Shown piece after piece: positions 1-9,295 of a stretch of 64,000 bases of DNA. Under the pieces are notes generated by a model. It made no database searches and had not been told where the DNA came from. It worked only from the letters and a program-made list of their open reading frames with translations. Position 1 is the first letter of the stretch, and each line of letters begins with the position of its first letter. The stretch comes from Nonomuraea jiangxiensis (lineage in GTDB: Bacteria; Actinomycetota; Actinomycetes; Streptosporangiales; Streptosporangiaceae). The stretch covers positions 1 to 64,000 of the forward strand of contig NZ_FNDJ01000008.1 in NCBI RefSeq assembly GCF_900099965.1, in the 5' to 3' direction. A program made the translations under genes and the position numbers.

Positions 1-338
1 TGACCGCCGCTCGCGCGCATGTGCTGGGCGCGTTGTACGCCGCAGCCGCAGCCGGCCTGCCCACCCTCGCCGACAGCGGCTACGACGGCGCCGGGATCGG
101 CATTCATACGCCGATCAAACAGCCCGAAGGCAACCAGGTTCTCAGCCCGGACAACCGCACCTACAACCGGCTCCTACGCGCCCTGCGATGTCTCGGCGAA
201 CGCGGATTCGCCCTGCTCAAAGGCCGCTGGCGGATCCTCCAGCACATTACCGCCAGCCCCAGCACAATCGGCGACATCGCCCGCGCCGCCCTTGTGCTCA
301 CCCATTTCGAGCACAACTACCTACCGACAATTCGCTGA
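1..338 (+). CDS. IS5-like (DDE_Tnp_4) transposase, 3' end only
   Basis: The frame is open from the first bases of the window, so the gene is cut at its 5' end. The visible part holds LADSGYDGAG followed by HTPIKQP and ends in LTHFEHNYLPTIR. This is the C-terminal part of the DDE_Tnp_4 (HARBI1-like) transposases of the IS5 group common in actinomycetes. One catalytic Asp is plausibly in DSGYDG; the other acidic residues lie upstream or are not assignable. Because only the last third is visible, the sequence cannot say whether the element is intact. No clear right-end inverted repeat was recognised after the stop. Confidence 0.8.
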   Translation, partial: TAARAHVLGALYAAAAAGLPTLADSGYDGAGIGIHTPIKQPEGNQVLSPDNRTYNRLLRALRCLGERGFALLKGRWRILQHITASPSTIGDIARAALVLTHFEHNYLPTIR

Positions 339-637
339 GATCACGTCATTGCGACGCCATATGCAGCGTCGCGTGCATCAGCAGCTATCCGCCGCGGCGG
401 CGACCGCGCCGTACGCCGCGCGCTCCCAGCGTGCGGCGCTGACTCAGCCATGCCACCATGCCCGGAGTTCGTCCTCAAAACCCACCTCGCCAGCCGGGCT
501 CCCGTCGGCGACGACGTGCTCGATGTCCTCAGAGATGAGGTCGGCAAGTGGCACGAAGAGTTCCCCGGCATGATGCCCGCCCCGACACCGGCCTGGCGTA
601 CCTTCTACGCGCGGCAGACGCCCGAGAGGGTGAGGGG
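339..637. other. Intergenic, nothing convincing
   Basis: Short frames on both strands overlap here. A plus-strand frame from 450 has good third-position GC but runs without a stop into the antisense of the next gene. No family was recognised. It could be debris flanking the IS5-like element. Confidence 0.4.
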
Positions 638-1066
638 TCACCGGCCGCCGACGAAGGCCGCGGCGGGGATGAACAGGTCGTGCCCGGTGCCGAACCGCAC
701 CCGTACGCCTTCCCTGGTCCACTGGGTGGAGGTAACCGGCTGGTCGGCGGCGTCGGCGAAGTTCACCTCGATGAAGTGGCCGTAGTGAAGCGACGGATCG
801 CGTCCCGCGTACAGGCGGTAGGTGTCCTCCAGCAGCGAGTGGTAGCGGATGAACGCCACCACGTGCGAGGACTCGTCGTTGTAGGCGACGGTGACCGGCT
901 GCCGGTCGGTGTAGAGGGTCTGCCGGGTGGGCCAGTTCAGCGCGATCATCGCCCCCGCGCACAGCACGACGCCTGCGACCAGGCCGGTCGCCAGCAGGCC
1001 AAGCCGTCTCAGCCAGCGCCCGGCCTGGTCGCGGGTGCCAGTTGGCGCGGGTGTGCGGACCGCCAT
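638..1066 (-). CDS. Small single-pass membrane or exported protein, unknown function
   Basis: The protein has 142 residues. ATG at 1066 is chosen because a GGGAGG ribosome site (1073-1078) lies 6 nt upstream; another ATG at 1084 sits before that site. A basic N-terminus (RDQAGRWLRR) is followed by one hydrophobic helix (LGLLATGLVAGVVLCAGAMI). A mostly polar domain of about 100 residues then contains HVVAFIRYHSLLEDTYRLY. The topology suggests a membrane-anchored protein with an extracytoplasmic domain. No family was recognised. It stands alone between the transposase fragment and the large nuclease gene. Confidence 0.6.
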   Translation of the reverse strand: MAVRTPAPTGTRDQAGRWLRRLGLLATGLVAGVVLCAGAMIALNWPTRQTLYTDRQPVTVAYNDESSHVVAFIRYHSLLEDTYRLYAGRDPSLHYGHFIEVNFADAADQPVTSTQWTREGVRVRFGTGHDLFIPAAAFVGGR

Positions 1067-1533
1067 GAGATGCCTCCCGATCATTGTGCCGGCGTGACGA
1101 CCCTTCCATCCCCGCCTTTCACTCCCCTTTCGCCCGGCTTGTCATCCCAGGTGTAGCCGCCTCCCGCCATCCCGCCGACCTTCTGAACCTCGACCACCTG
1201 TTCTCCGCCATCAGTTCCTGAGCCAGGTTCCGGCTCTCGCCTCCGGGCTCGGCCGGCACGGGGTATTCGCTGATCAGCCGTCGTGCGAGGAACGCCGTCA
1301 TGTGTTCGCGCCCGGATTCCAGCAGACGAACATGAAGGATCCCGTCGCCGGAAGCGAGAGACCGGGAACCTGCCGGGAGTGAAGGAGATCACTGACGCTT
1401 CCCAGTGGGGGCCGGGCGCGGTTCTCCGCCCTAGCGGACGGCGTACTTCCCGTTACTGAAAACGATCTTTACTTTTATTGCGGCCTTATGTCATGATCGG
1501 CCCGTTTGGGAACAGTCGTTCGAAAGGTTGTGA
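1067..1533. other. Upstream region of the large secreted nuclease gene
   Basis: No supported gene. The last 80 bases include an AT-rich patch (about 1453-1498, with TTTACTTTTATT) that contrasts with the GC-rich surroundings and is the likely promoter region of the gene at 1534. No precise -35/-10 pair is assigned. A minus-strand frame at 1119-1301 has no recognisable family. Confidence 0.4.
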
Positions 1534-4500
1534 GTGAACAGACACCGATTAGCGTCCGGCCGGTCCGCCTGGACGCGCCGCCGCGCTGCCCTGATCGCGG
1601 CCCTGACGCTGCCGCTCTCGCTCATGAGCGCGCCCGCGATCGCCGATGGCCCCACGCCATCCGCCATCCCTGCGACACCGCCAGATGCCGCCCCGGACTC
1701 AGCGCTCAAGACCGCCTGGGGCAAGGCCGCCAAATCCGGCAAACCCGTCGAGCTCCCCTCCCAGTTCACCGAGACCATGAAGGTCTGGGCGAACCCCGAC
1801 GGCAAGAACCTGCGAGCCGAGCTGCACACCCGGCCCATCCAGCTCAAGAACCTGGACAGCGGGGCCTGGGAACCCATCGACACCCGCATCGTCACCCGCG
1901 ACGGCAAGCTCCAGGCCGCCCGCGTCAAGTCCCCGCTGACCTTCGGCGGACGCGGCGCCAAGCACCTGGTGTCGGCGGCCGGTAAGCATGGCGAGATCGG
2001 CTTGGGCGTGACCCGGGCGCTGCCGGAACCCAAGGTCGTCGGCAACGCGGTCACCTACCCCGACGCCGTGGCACCGGGCGCGGACCTGGTGGTGCTGGCC
2101 GAGGCCGATGGCTTCACCTCCCAGGTGGTCTTCCGGCAGCGGCCGACCGGCCCGGTGACCGTACGGCTGCCGCTCACCCTGCCCGAGGGCACCACGTTCG
2201 GTAAGACGCCACAGGGGCTGCCGCAGCTCAAGGGCGACAAGGGCGAGGCCAAGGCCGCGCCGATCGTGCTGACCGCGACGGACGCCAAGGTGGAGGCCGC
2301 CCCCGAACAGGGCAGGACCTCCTCCGTCAAGGCGCGGGTCGAGACCACCGGGAAGACGTCGGAGCTGGTGTTCTCCCCGGATGAGACGTTTCTGGCCGAC
2401 CCCGCGGTGACCTATCCGGTGACCGTCGCCGCGTCCTCCATCTGGTTCGGCGGCGGCGCCCCCGACGACGCCTGGATCAGCAGGAACGACCCCTACAACA
2501 ACAACGCCGCGGCCGGGTACCTGCGCGCGGGCACCACTTCGACCAGCGCGGACGTCGCCCGCGTGTACTTGAAGTTCAACACCTCCGACCCGGTGCTGCA
2601 GGGCGCCACCGTCAACGACGCGGACCTGCGGATCTGGAACTACAAGTCCGGCGGGCCCAACGGACAGCTGTGCGGGGAGACGATGGGCACGGGCATCCGG
2701 GCCGCGCGCGTCACCTCCGAATGGACACTCGACGGCACGATCGACAGCCTGGACTGGTACAACCAGCCCCCGAGCACGGCCCCCGAGGAGGTGAACCGGG
2801 CCGGCTACAACTACGACGCCGACCCCGCCAGCTGGTGCGCCAAGGACGAGGAGCTCTTCTACGAGGTCACCGCCATGACCCGCGCCTGGATCCAACAAGG
2901 CGCGGCCAACCACGGGATCGTGCTGAAGGCCGCCAGCGAGACCGCGGCGATCAACTGGCGCCAGTACTACTCCAGCCAGTTCGGCGGCGGCGATCCTTAC
3001 CCGGGCTACCGCCATCCACCCGCCCTCATCATCGACTACACGCCCGCGCCTCCTCCCGTCGTCGACGGCTTCACCTTCACCTCGCCCGACCCCATCACGA
3101 GCCTTCCCACCTGGGAGGAAGCCCGCGCCAGGTCGATCTATGAGCCGACGGGCGGCGAGCGAACGCGCATCGACAGTGAGTTCGCCGGTCGGATCGCGGG
3201 ACAGCGCGACGGGGAAGCCTTCGAGGTAAAGCCAGCCGAGCTTGATCTCCCCGCCGATGGCAGTGACGGCGATGGCGGGAACGGTGTGGACACCACGGCG
3301 CCGCAAGTGACCGCGGTCGAACCCGCGAACGGCGCCGTCGACGTACCCCTTGACGCGAAGCTGAAGGTCACCTTCTCCGAACCGGTCAACGAGGCCGCCG
3401 TGGTGCTCAAGGATGCCGGCGGGGCCGAAGTCACGGCGACAATGGCATCCGACAGCACCAACACGACGGTGACCGTCACACCGACGCAGGCGCTGAAGCC
3501 GGAAACCACGTATACCGCAGTGGTCTCGGGCGCGATCGATCCAGCGGAGAACACCATGGATCCGTATTCGTGGTCGTTCACCACCGGCGGTCCGGACACG
3601 ACGGCGCCGACGGTGACGGCGACCAACCCCACCTCCGGAGCCACGAACGTTCCCGTCACCACCCCGGTCACGGCGACGTTCAGCGAAGCGGTCACCGACG
3701 CCCAGTTCACGCTGAAGAACCCGGCCGGTACGGCGGTCGCCGGCACCACGGCAATGGACGCCACCCAGCGAGTGCTCACGTTCACCCCCGCCCAGCCGCT
3801 GGCCGCGGCCACGGCGTACACCGGCGAGGTGTCCGGAGCCAAGGACGCCGCGGGCAACGCCATGGCCGGGCCGTACACCTGGTCGTTCACCACGGCCGCG
3901 GACACGCCGCCGCCGGTCCCGGGGCTGGTGGCGGCCTACGGCATGAACGAGGGCTCGGGCACGAGCGTGGCCGACTCCTCCGGGCAGAGCAACACCGGAG
4001 CATCCACCGACACCGGCTGGGCGGACGGTAAATACGGCAAGGCGCTGTCGTTCAACGGCTCCTCCAGCTGGGTCACCGTCCAGGATGCCGCCTCACTCCG
4101 CCTGACGACCGGGATGACGCTGTCGGCCTGGGTGAACCCGGCCTCGGTGGCCGACTGGAGCAGCGTGCTGGGCAAGGAACTGAGCGCCACCCGCGGCGCC
4201 TCCTACCTCCTGTACGCCGCCAACAGCGGTTCGGTCCCGTCCGGCTGGGTGGAGACCGCTCCCGAGGAGCCCACCACCATCGATGGCTTCGAGCCGCTGC
4301 CGGTCAACGCCTGGAGCCACCTGGCCCTCACCTACAACGGCACGTACCTGCGGTTGTTCGTCAACGGCCAGCGGGTCATGCAGACGCCGCTGACCGGCAG
4401 CCTCCACGATGACGGAAGCCCGCTGCGGATCGGCGGCAACTCCATGTGGGGCGAGTACTTCAGCGGCCTCATCGACGAGGTGCGCGTCTACGACCGCGCC

Positions 4501-7404
4501 CTGACCGCGGTCCAGATCCAGGCCGACATGAACACCCCCGTCGGCTCCGGTACCCCCAACCCCGACACGACGCCACCGACCGTCACGGCGGTCACCCCGG
4601 CGGCCCAGGCCACGGACGTTCCGGTCACCACTCCGGTCACGGCGACGTTCAGCGAAGCGGTCACCAACGCCCAGTTCACGCTGAAGAACCCGGCCGGTGT
4701 GGCGGTCGCCGGAACGACGGCGATGGACGCCACCGGCCGGATGCTCACATTCACCCCCGCCCAGCCACTGGCCGAGGCCACCGCGTACACCGCTGAGGTG
4801 TCCGGAGCCAAGGACGCCGCGGGCAACGCCATGGCCGGGCCGTACACCTGGTCGTTCACCACCGGGGTGAAACCACCGACGGGGCTCGTGGCGGCCTACG
4901 GCATGAACGAGGGAGCCGGGACGACCGTGGGCGACTCCTCCGGCCAGCACAACACCGGAGCCGCTCGGGACACTACCTGGGCCACGGGCAGGCACGGCAC
5001 GGCGCTGTCGTTCAACGGCACCTCCAGCTGGGTCACCGTCCCGCACGCCACGTCACTGCGCCTGACCGACACACTGACGCTCTCGGCCTGGGTACGTCCC
5101 TCGGCGCTGGGCAATGTCTGGCGCAGCGTGCTGATGAAGGAGCACGCCGAGGTGGGCGGCGTCTACGGCCTGTACGCCTCCTCGGAGTACACCGCCCCGG
5201 CGGGCTGGCTGCAGTCCGCCGAGGACGGAGGCGCACTCACGGACGACGGCCCTCTACCGCTGAACCAGTGGAGTCACCTGGCCTTGTCCTACGACGGCGG
5301 CATGGCCACCCTGTACGTCAACGGCACGCAGGTCGCGCAGGCGCTGATGACCGGCGATATCCTCGACGACGGCGGCGTCCTGCGGATCGGCGGCAACTCC
5401 TTCTGGAACGAGTTCTACCGTGGTCTGATCGACGAGGTGCGCGTCTACAACCGCGTCCAGAGCGCGGCCGAGATCCAGGCCGACATGAACTCCCCCGTCG
5501 GCGCCGTCCCGGTCGCACGGCGCGCCGCGTCCACCGGCACCACCCCGGCCATCGCGAAACTGGAGATCTCTGACGACAAGGGCACCACTCCGACGTTCAC
5601 CGCCTGGGTGACAGACCCGCAGGGCCGTCCGGCGACGGTGCAGGTGGAGGTCGCTCCGGAGCCGGCCAGGTCGTCGAAGCCCAGGTTGTCGAAGTCCGGA
5701 GGGACGGCGGCCAAGGGGCTGACCTGGTCGGGCACGGTGACCGGGAAGGCCGGCTCGCCGCGGCACACGCTGCGGGTGCCCTCCGGCAAGCTCAAGAAGG
5801 GCCAATGGATGCGATGGAGGGCCCGCGCGACGGTCCCCGGCACATCCGGTGTCTGGTCGGAATGGCAGACGTTCAAGGTCGGCGATGTCCGGCCGGGTGA
5901 TCAACCGCCCGCATCGGCCAGAGCCTCCCAGGCCCCGGCCGCAGCCGCCAACTTCCAGTACAAGCACCCGTCGTTGGAGGACTGCTACGCCACCACCAGG
6001 GCGCCCAGGTTCACCGACGCGTACTCGCGGATGCAGGAGCGCCCGCACTCGGCATGCTGGACCTCCTGGATCGGACACGGAGGATGGGAGGAGTACGACG
6101 ACAACGGCGTCAAGAAGCGCAAGAACAGGACGGCCTGGTGGGTACGGCTGTTCCCGGGCCCGTTGCGGATTCCGGCGGCGGTGCTGGACAAGGTGACCGA
6201 CGACGATGTGTTCACCTTCCGGGCGACCTGGGTGGCGCACACCTACATCGGTGATCACACCGGTAACGCCGTCTTCAAGGGTGGCACCGGCGGCGCCGGC
6301 CTGAAGCCGCAGAACATCAAGTTCTTCGTGAAGCTGACGGACTTCGGCGTCTGGAACAGAGGCGTCAAGCGTACGGAGTTGGACGACGATCTGAACGACG
6401 TCCAGATCGAGTTCGACCTCGCCACGCAGGGATGCCAAGTTCAGCAGGGAAATCCCACCCAGCTCAAGACGATCGCGGCCTGGCGCTCGACGCCGTATCT
6501 CCAGTACCTGATCAACACGCCCAAGCCGGCGGCACATGACAGGGAAGTCTGTTCCATCATGCCCGCCCTCACCCAGTACAAGGAGAACAAGGGCCGGCTT
6601 CCCCTGTGGGACCAGGAACTCCTCGGCGACGAGGGCAAGCGGCTCGGTGTGGTGCGATGGGGACAGGGCATCCCCAGCAACAGCCTGTATTCACCCAGTT
6701 ATCGCTGCGACTGGAAGCAGCTCGGATTCGGCAAGAACGAGGAGAAGAACACCGGCGGCTGCATCTACATCAGAGCCGACCGGGTCTTCACGATGTCCAA
6801 GAGCGCGGACAGCAACTTCATCGGTGTGATCAACCACATCGAGAAAGCTCTGAGCAGGAGCACGAACGCCGACACCAACCCGCCGTTCCGACCGGGAGAC
6901 ACAACGAGCAACCGAGATGTCAAATATCCGCCCCATAAATACAAGACGGGCACCGAACTGCCGAAGGCCATCCCGGGCAACTACAGGGCGGCACCGAACA
7001 CCACCGAGGGAGCTCCGCTGTGGCGAGGCGCCGACGGCGCCTACGACAAGAACCGGGCGGTCTTCTCGGGGCATGAGTTCTGGGTGCACACGGGATGGTC
7101 GGAAGAGTTCCATATGGGGAACAGCTACGGATCGAACTACTGCAAGTACTACAACCAGGACCTCTACCAACAGCATGGCAATGGAGCGCTTCGGTGCGAC
7201 GAATATCCCTTCGCCTCCACTCAGGAAGGAGCGGCCAAGGACAAGATTAATTACTCGGTCCAGGCCGTCTTCACAAGCTACAACGCGAAACACGGAGAAG
7301 CGCTCCAGGCGTTCTACAGCCAATACCGCCTTCTCACGTACGATCCTGTCAACACCATCACCAAGGTCAGCGACAGCCCGTTCTGGGTGCAGATTGTAGA
7401 GTAA
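1534..7404 (+). CDS. Secreted DNRLRE / Ig-like / LamG protein with C-terminal NucA/NucB-type nuclease domain
   Basis: The protein has 1956 residues. GTG at 1534 follows GAAAGG at 1522-1527. A signal peptide covers about residues 1-38 (basic n-region, hydrophobic core, APAIADG). Next come a propeptide-like region and a DNRLRE-like domain at about 300-510 (ARVYLKFNTS, MTRAWIQQG). Three SbsA/Big_5 Ig-like domains (about 586-688, 689-788, 1010-1111) alternate with two LamG domains (about 798-1003, 1118-1323). An Ig-like linker leads to a Cys-containing domain from about 1470 to the end. CDEYPFASTQEGA at 1888-1900 matches the hallmark motif of NucA/NucB secreted deoxyribonucleases. The architecture reads as a surface-binding stalk carrying a DNase, useful in competition or nutrient capture. 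The downstream gene may be a cognate immunity protein. Nuclease activity is inferred from the motif alone. Confidence 0.85.
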   Translation: MNRHRLASGRSAWTRRRAALIAALTLPLSLMSAPAIADGPTPSAIPATPPDAAPDSALKTAWGKAAKSGKPVELPSQFTETMKVWANPDGKNLRAELHTRPIQLKNLDSGAWEPIDTRIVTRDGKLQAARVKSPLTFGGRGAKHLVSAAGKHGEIGLGVTRALPEPKVVGNAVTYPDAVAPGADLVVLAEADGFTSQVVFRQRPTGPVTVRLPLTLPEGTTFGKTPQGLPQLKGDKGEAKAAPIVLTATDAKVEAAPEQGRTSSVKARVETTGKTSELVFSPDETFLADPAVTYPVTVAASSIWFGGGAPDDAWISRNDPYNNNAAAGYLRAGTTSTSADVARVYLKFNTSDPVLQGATVNDADLRIWNYKSGGPNGQLCGETMGTGIRAARVTSEWTLDGTIDSLDWYNQPPSTAPEEVNRAGYNYDADPASWCAKDEELFYEVTAMTRAWIQQGAANHGIVLKAASETAAINWRQYYSSQFGGGDPYPGYRHPPALIIDYTPAPPPVVDGFTFTSPDPITSLPTWEEARARSIYEPTGGERTRIDSEFAGRIAGQRDGEAFEVKPAELDLPADGSDGDGGNGVDTTAPQVTAVEPANGAVDVPLDAKLKVTFSEPVNEAAVVLKDAGGAEVTATMASDSTNTTVTVTPTQALKPETTYTAVVSGAIDPAENTMDPYSWSFTTGGPDTTAPTVTATNPTSGATNVPVTTPVTATFSEAVTDAQFTLKNPAGTAVAGTTAMDATQRVLTFTPAQPLAAATAYTGEVSGAKDAAGNAMAGPYTWSFTTAADTPPPVPGLVAAYGMNEGSGTSVADSSGQSNTGASTDTGWADGKYGKALSFNGSSSWVTVQDAASLRLTTGMTLSAWVNPASVADWSSVLGKELSATRGASYLLYAANSGSVPSGWVETAPEEPTTIDGFEPLPVNAWSHLALTYNGTYLRLFVNGQRVMQTPLTGSLHDDGSPLRIGGNSMWGEYFSGLIDEVRVYDRALTAVQIQADMNTPVGSGTPNPDTTPPTVTAVTPAAQATDVPVTTPVTATFSEAVTNAQFTLKNPAGVAVAGTTAMDATGRMLTFTPAQPLAEATAYTAEVSGAKDAAGNAMAGPYTWSFTTGVKPPTGLVAAYGMNEGAGTTVGDSSGQHNTGAARDTTWATGRHGTALSFNGTSSWVTVPHATSLRLTDTLTLSAWVRPSALGNVWRSVLMKEHAEVGGVYGLYASSEYTAPAGWLQSAEDGGALTDDGPLPLNQWSHLALSYDGGMATLYVNGTQVAQALMTGDILDDGGVLRIGGNSFWNEFYRGLIDEVRVYNRVQSAAEIQADMNSPVGAVPVARRAASTGTTPAIAKLEISDDKGTTPTFTAWVTDPQGRPATVQVEVAPEPARSSKPRLSKSGGTAAKGLTWSGTVTGKAGSPRHTLRVPSGKLKKGQWMRWRARATVPGTSGVWSEWQTFKVGDVRPGDQPPASARASQAPAAAANFQYKHPSLEDCYATTRAPRFTDAYSRMQERPHSACWTSWIGHGGWEEYDDNGVKKRKNRTAWWVRLFPGPLRIPAAVLDKVTDDDVFTFRATWVAHTYIGDHTGNAVFKGGTGGAGLKPQNIKFFVKLTDFGVWNRGVKRTELDDDLNDVQIEFDLATQGCQVQQGNPTQLKTIAAWRSTPYLQYLINTPKPAAHDREVCSIMPALTQYKENKGRLPLWDQELLGDEGKRLGVVRWGQGIPSNSLYSPSYRCDWKQLGFGKNEEKNTGGCIYIRADRVFTMSKSADSNFIGVINHIEKALSRSTNADTNPPFRPGDTTSNRDVKYPPHKYKTGTELPKAIPGNYRAAPNTTEGAPLWRGADGAYDKNRAVFSGHEFWVHTGWSEEFHMGNSYGSNYCKYYNQDLYQQHGNGALRCDEYPFASTQEGAAKDKINYSVQAVFTSYNAKHGEALQAFYSQYRLLTYDPVNTITKVSDSPFWVQIVE
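3595..5500 (+). repeat. Tandem duplication of a Big_5 + LamG module inside the nuclease gene
   Basis: Two units of about 950 bp (about 3595-4540 and 4555-5500) each encode one Ig-like domain and one LamG domain. The Ig-like halves are nearly identical in DNA: both contain GCGACGTTCAGCGAAGCGGT, and both end in GPYTWSFTT. The LamG halves share GLVAAYGMNEG and LIDEVRVY but are more diverged. Uneven divergence within one duplication suggests recent gene conversion of the Ig-like part. Confidence 0.85.
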
Positions 7405-7414
7405 GCGGCGCAGC

Positions 7415-7450
7415 CCGGGGTTGCCGGAGCGAAAAGCCCGGCAACCCCGG
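7415..7450. terminator. Strong hairpin between the nuclease gene and the next gene
   Basis: Perfect 13-bp arms CCGGGGTTGCCGG / CCGGCAACCCCGG enclose a 10-nt loop. It starts 10 nt after the nuclease stop codon and has no T-tract, as is usual for actinobacterial terminators. It lies before the start of the gene at 7476, so the two genes may be transcribed partly or fully separately. Confidence 0.75.
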
Positions 7451-7475
7451 ACCCCCGCGATGTGAGGACGTGGAA

Positions 7476-8087
7476 ATGACGCACCCCGGGCAGGCTCTCC
7501 CCGCGGAGAACCAATGGGATCTGCTGGTCGAGCACGGGCACGGTCTCCAGAACGGATTCCACGGTCTCTGGGTCGAGAGCGATGATCCTGAAGAGCTGTC
7601 CCGGCTGCTCCAGGCGGATCCGGACTCACGCCTGGAGTGCGATCTCGAATCCGCCATAGAGGTGTACGGACGCATACAAGAGCGGGCCGCCGTGTGGATC
7701 GGCCCGCACTCCCCCGGCTGGACACATGTTCTCGCCTTCGGGCTGCACCCGTACCATCCCGCCATCCTGAACCTCGGAAAGCGACGTGTCTTCGAGATCT
7801 TCTGCCGCGAAGAGCTGGGCGAGCTCGAACCCCTGAACCTCTACTACAACGGAGAACAACTCGGAGACGTCACCCCGCCGTACAACGAAGGCGGCGATAT
7901 GGACCTCCCCGAGTACATGCCGCACACGCCTGGACTGGAGCTCGGCGAGACAAGAAACCTCAAGCGGGACATGCATTTGATGGCGTGCATGGTGGGCCGC
8001 ATCACCGGCCGCTTCACCGACCGGGAATGGTGGACGACGACGCGCACCTTCTACCGCATCCCCGACACGTCATGGGAAACCCCATGA
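7476..8087 (+). CDS. Acidic protein resembling DUF6461; candidate immunity protein
   Basis: ATG at 7476 is preferred over GTG at 7470 because GAGG (7464-7467) is 8 nt from the ATG. The 203-residue soluble protein is acidic and aromatic. It has no signal peptide or membrane segment. The stretch VWIGPHSPGWTHVLAFG resembles the conserved core of DUF6461-type actinobacterial proteins, though the match is from memory. It lies 71 nt after a secreted nuclease gene, and a small acidic cytosolic protein in that place fits an immunity role against NucA/NucB-type activity. The intervening hairpin argues against simple co-transcription. The assignment is an inference. Confidence 0.6.
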   Translation: MTHPGQALPAENQWDLLVEHGHGLQNGFHGLWVESDDPEELSRLLQADPDSRLECDLESAIEVYGRIQERAAVWIGPHSPGWTHVLAFGLHPYHPAILNLGKRRVFEIFCREELGELEPLNLYYNGEQLGDVTPPYNEGGDMDLPEYMPHTPGLELGETRNLKRDMHLMACMVGRITGRFTDREWWTTTRTFYRIPDTSWETP

Positions 8088-8504
8088 CACCGGCACCATG
8101 ACCACCAGGTCTTCTCTGACGCTTACGGGCCTCCCGACCGCCCGGCTCGTATGGATGTCCGCGGGCCACACCAGGCAACTCGATCCGGCGCGGGCGGGCA
8201 GGCGAACCCGTAGGGCGAGCGGCATGGGGGTGATCGGGATTTGTGCAACGTGCGGATGCCTTCCTCCCCCGGCACGGAGCGTCCGATGCTCCGGTGCGGT
8301 CCTTTCGCGGTCCTGGCCGGGATCCTGCTCGTCGGCAATGCGACGCTCTTCGCGGTGGCCGGGTAGCCGGTCCAGGGCAGCCCGGCCGTCGTCAACTGCG
8401 GCACGTTCGTCGGTGAAGGGGGACGGCGGCGAGCATGCGCTGCAAGTTGTCCTTGGCTTCCAGCAGCAGCGCTGTGGGCGCGGTGGGCCCCACCCGAGAA
8501 GAGG
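8088..8504. other. Gene-free stretch with possible coding debris
   Basis: No intact gene. At 8285 a plus-strand frame begins with MLRCGPFAVLAGILLVGNAT and stops at 8366. The same frame then continues PVQGSPAVVNCGTFVG, which looks like the start of a small exported protein broken by a stop. This is weak evidence and no family was recognised. Confidence 0.3.
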
Positions 8505-9278
8505 TCACAATCCGGCGCCGCCGGTCGCGTCGATCACCCTGCCCGTCACCCAGCGAGCGTCGTCGGAGGCAAGGAATGCCACGATGTCGGCGATGTCCTC
8601 GGGCTGCCCGACCCGGCCCAGCGCGGCCAGCGACGCGGCGTGGGCCTCGGCTTCCGGGTTGCCGCGCAGCCATCCCGCGTTGACGTCGGTATCCACGATC
8701 CCGGGGGCCACCGAGTTCGCCGTGATGCCGCGCGGGCCCAGTTGCTTGGCCAGGTTGAGAGTAAAGGTGTCCAGGGCGCCCTTGGTGGAGCCGTAGGCGA
8801 TGATCTCCGGCATGGCCAGGCGGGCTGCGCCGCTGGAGATGTTGATGATCCGCCCGCCGTCGCGGAGCCGGCTGAGCCCCTGCTGCACGATGAAGAACGG
8901 TGCCCGGACGTTCACGGCGAAGACCTCGTCGAACTGTTCTTCGGTGAGCGAGGCAAGGCCTGAGCTGCGGCCGATGCCGGCGTTGTTGACGATGATGTCG
9001 ACGCCCGCCCGGAGCGAGTGCCGCTGGATCTGGGCGTCGAAGGCGGCCCACAGCGCGGCCGCGTCGCCGTGCCTGCCCAGCTCGGCCCGGATCGCGAACG
9101 CCCGGCCGCCATCCTTGCCGATTCGTTCGACGACCTCGTCCGCCGCGGTCTGATCGCGGGCGAAGGCGACGGCCACGACGGCGCCGTCCCGGCCGAGCCG
9201 CTCGGCGATGGCCCGCCCGATCCCCCTGCTGCCGCCGGTGACCAGCGCCACCTTGCCGTCCAGCACGCGTCCGCCCAT
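8505..9278 (-). CDS. SDR-family oxidoreductase
   Basis: The protein has 257 residues, normal for a classical short-chain dehydrogenase/reductase. It starts at ATG 9278 after an AGAGGCGGG-type ribosome site. The Rossmann motif TGGSRGIG is near residue 15, NNAG is in the middle, a catalytic Ser lies in NISSG, and YGSTK gives the Tyr/Lys pair. The end APGIVDTD...GGAGL is typical of FabG-like 3-ketoacyl reductase or glucose dehydrogenase-like members. The substrate cannot be read from sequence. It is divergent from a TetR regulator with paired operators in the shared 84-bp gap, so it is very likely the regulator's target. Confidence 0.9.
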   Translation of the reverse strand: MGGRVLDGKVALVTGGSRGIGRAIAERLGRDGAVVAVAFARDQTAADEVVERIGKDGGRAFAIRAELGRHGDAAALWAAFDAQIQRHSLRAGVDIIVNNAGIGRSSGLASLTEEQFDEVFAVNVRAPFFIVQQGLSRLRDGGRIINISSGAARLAMPEIIAYGSTKGALDTFTLNLAKQLGPRGITANSVAPGIVDTDVNAGWLRGNPEAEAHAASLAALGRVGQPEDIADIVAFLASDDARWVTGRVIDATGGAGL

Positions 9279-9295
9279 GATGTCCCGCCTCTCAT

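Noticed and set aside
19..573. Long plus-strand frame overlapping the IS5-like transposase
   Set aside because: Shadow frame: Ser/Pro/Thr-rich composition and poor codon pattern. The transposase frame on the same bases carries recognisable motifs.
450..785. Plus-strand frame with good GC3 beginning MPPCPEFVLKTHLASRAPVG
   Set aside because: It runs into the antisense of the membrane protein gene without a natural end, has no ribosome site and no known family.
1699..3306. Long minus-strand frame (535 codons) opposite the nuclease gene
   Set aside because: Antisense shadow of a GC-rich gene; composition is Gly/Val/Arg-rich with no motif.
8098..8796. Plus-strand frame overlapping the SDR gene
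   Set aside because: Arg/Ser/Pro-rich, no ribosome site, and opposite a well-supported SDR.
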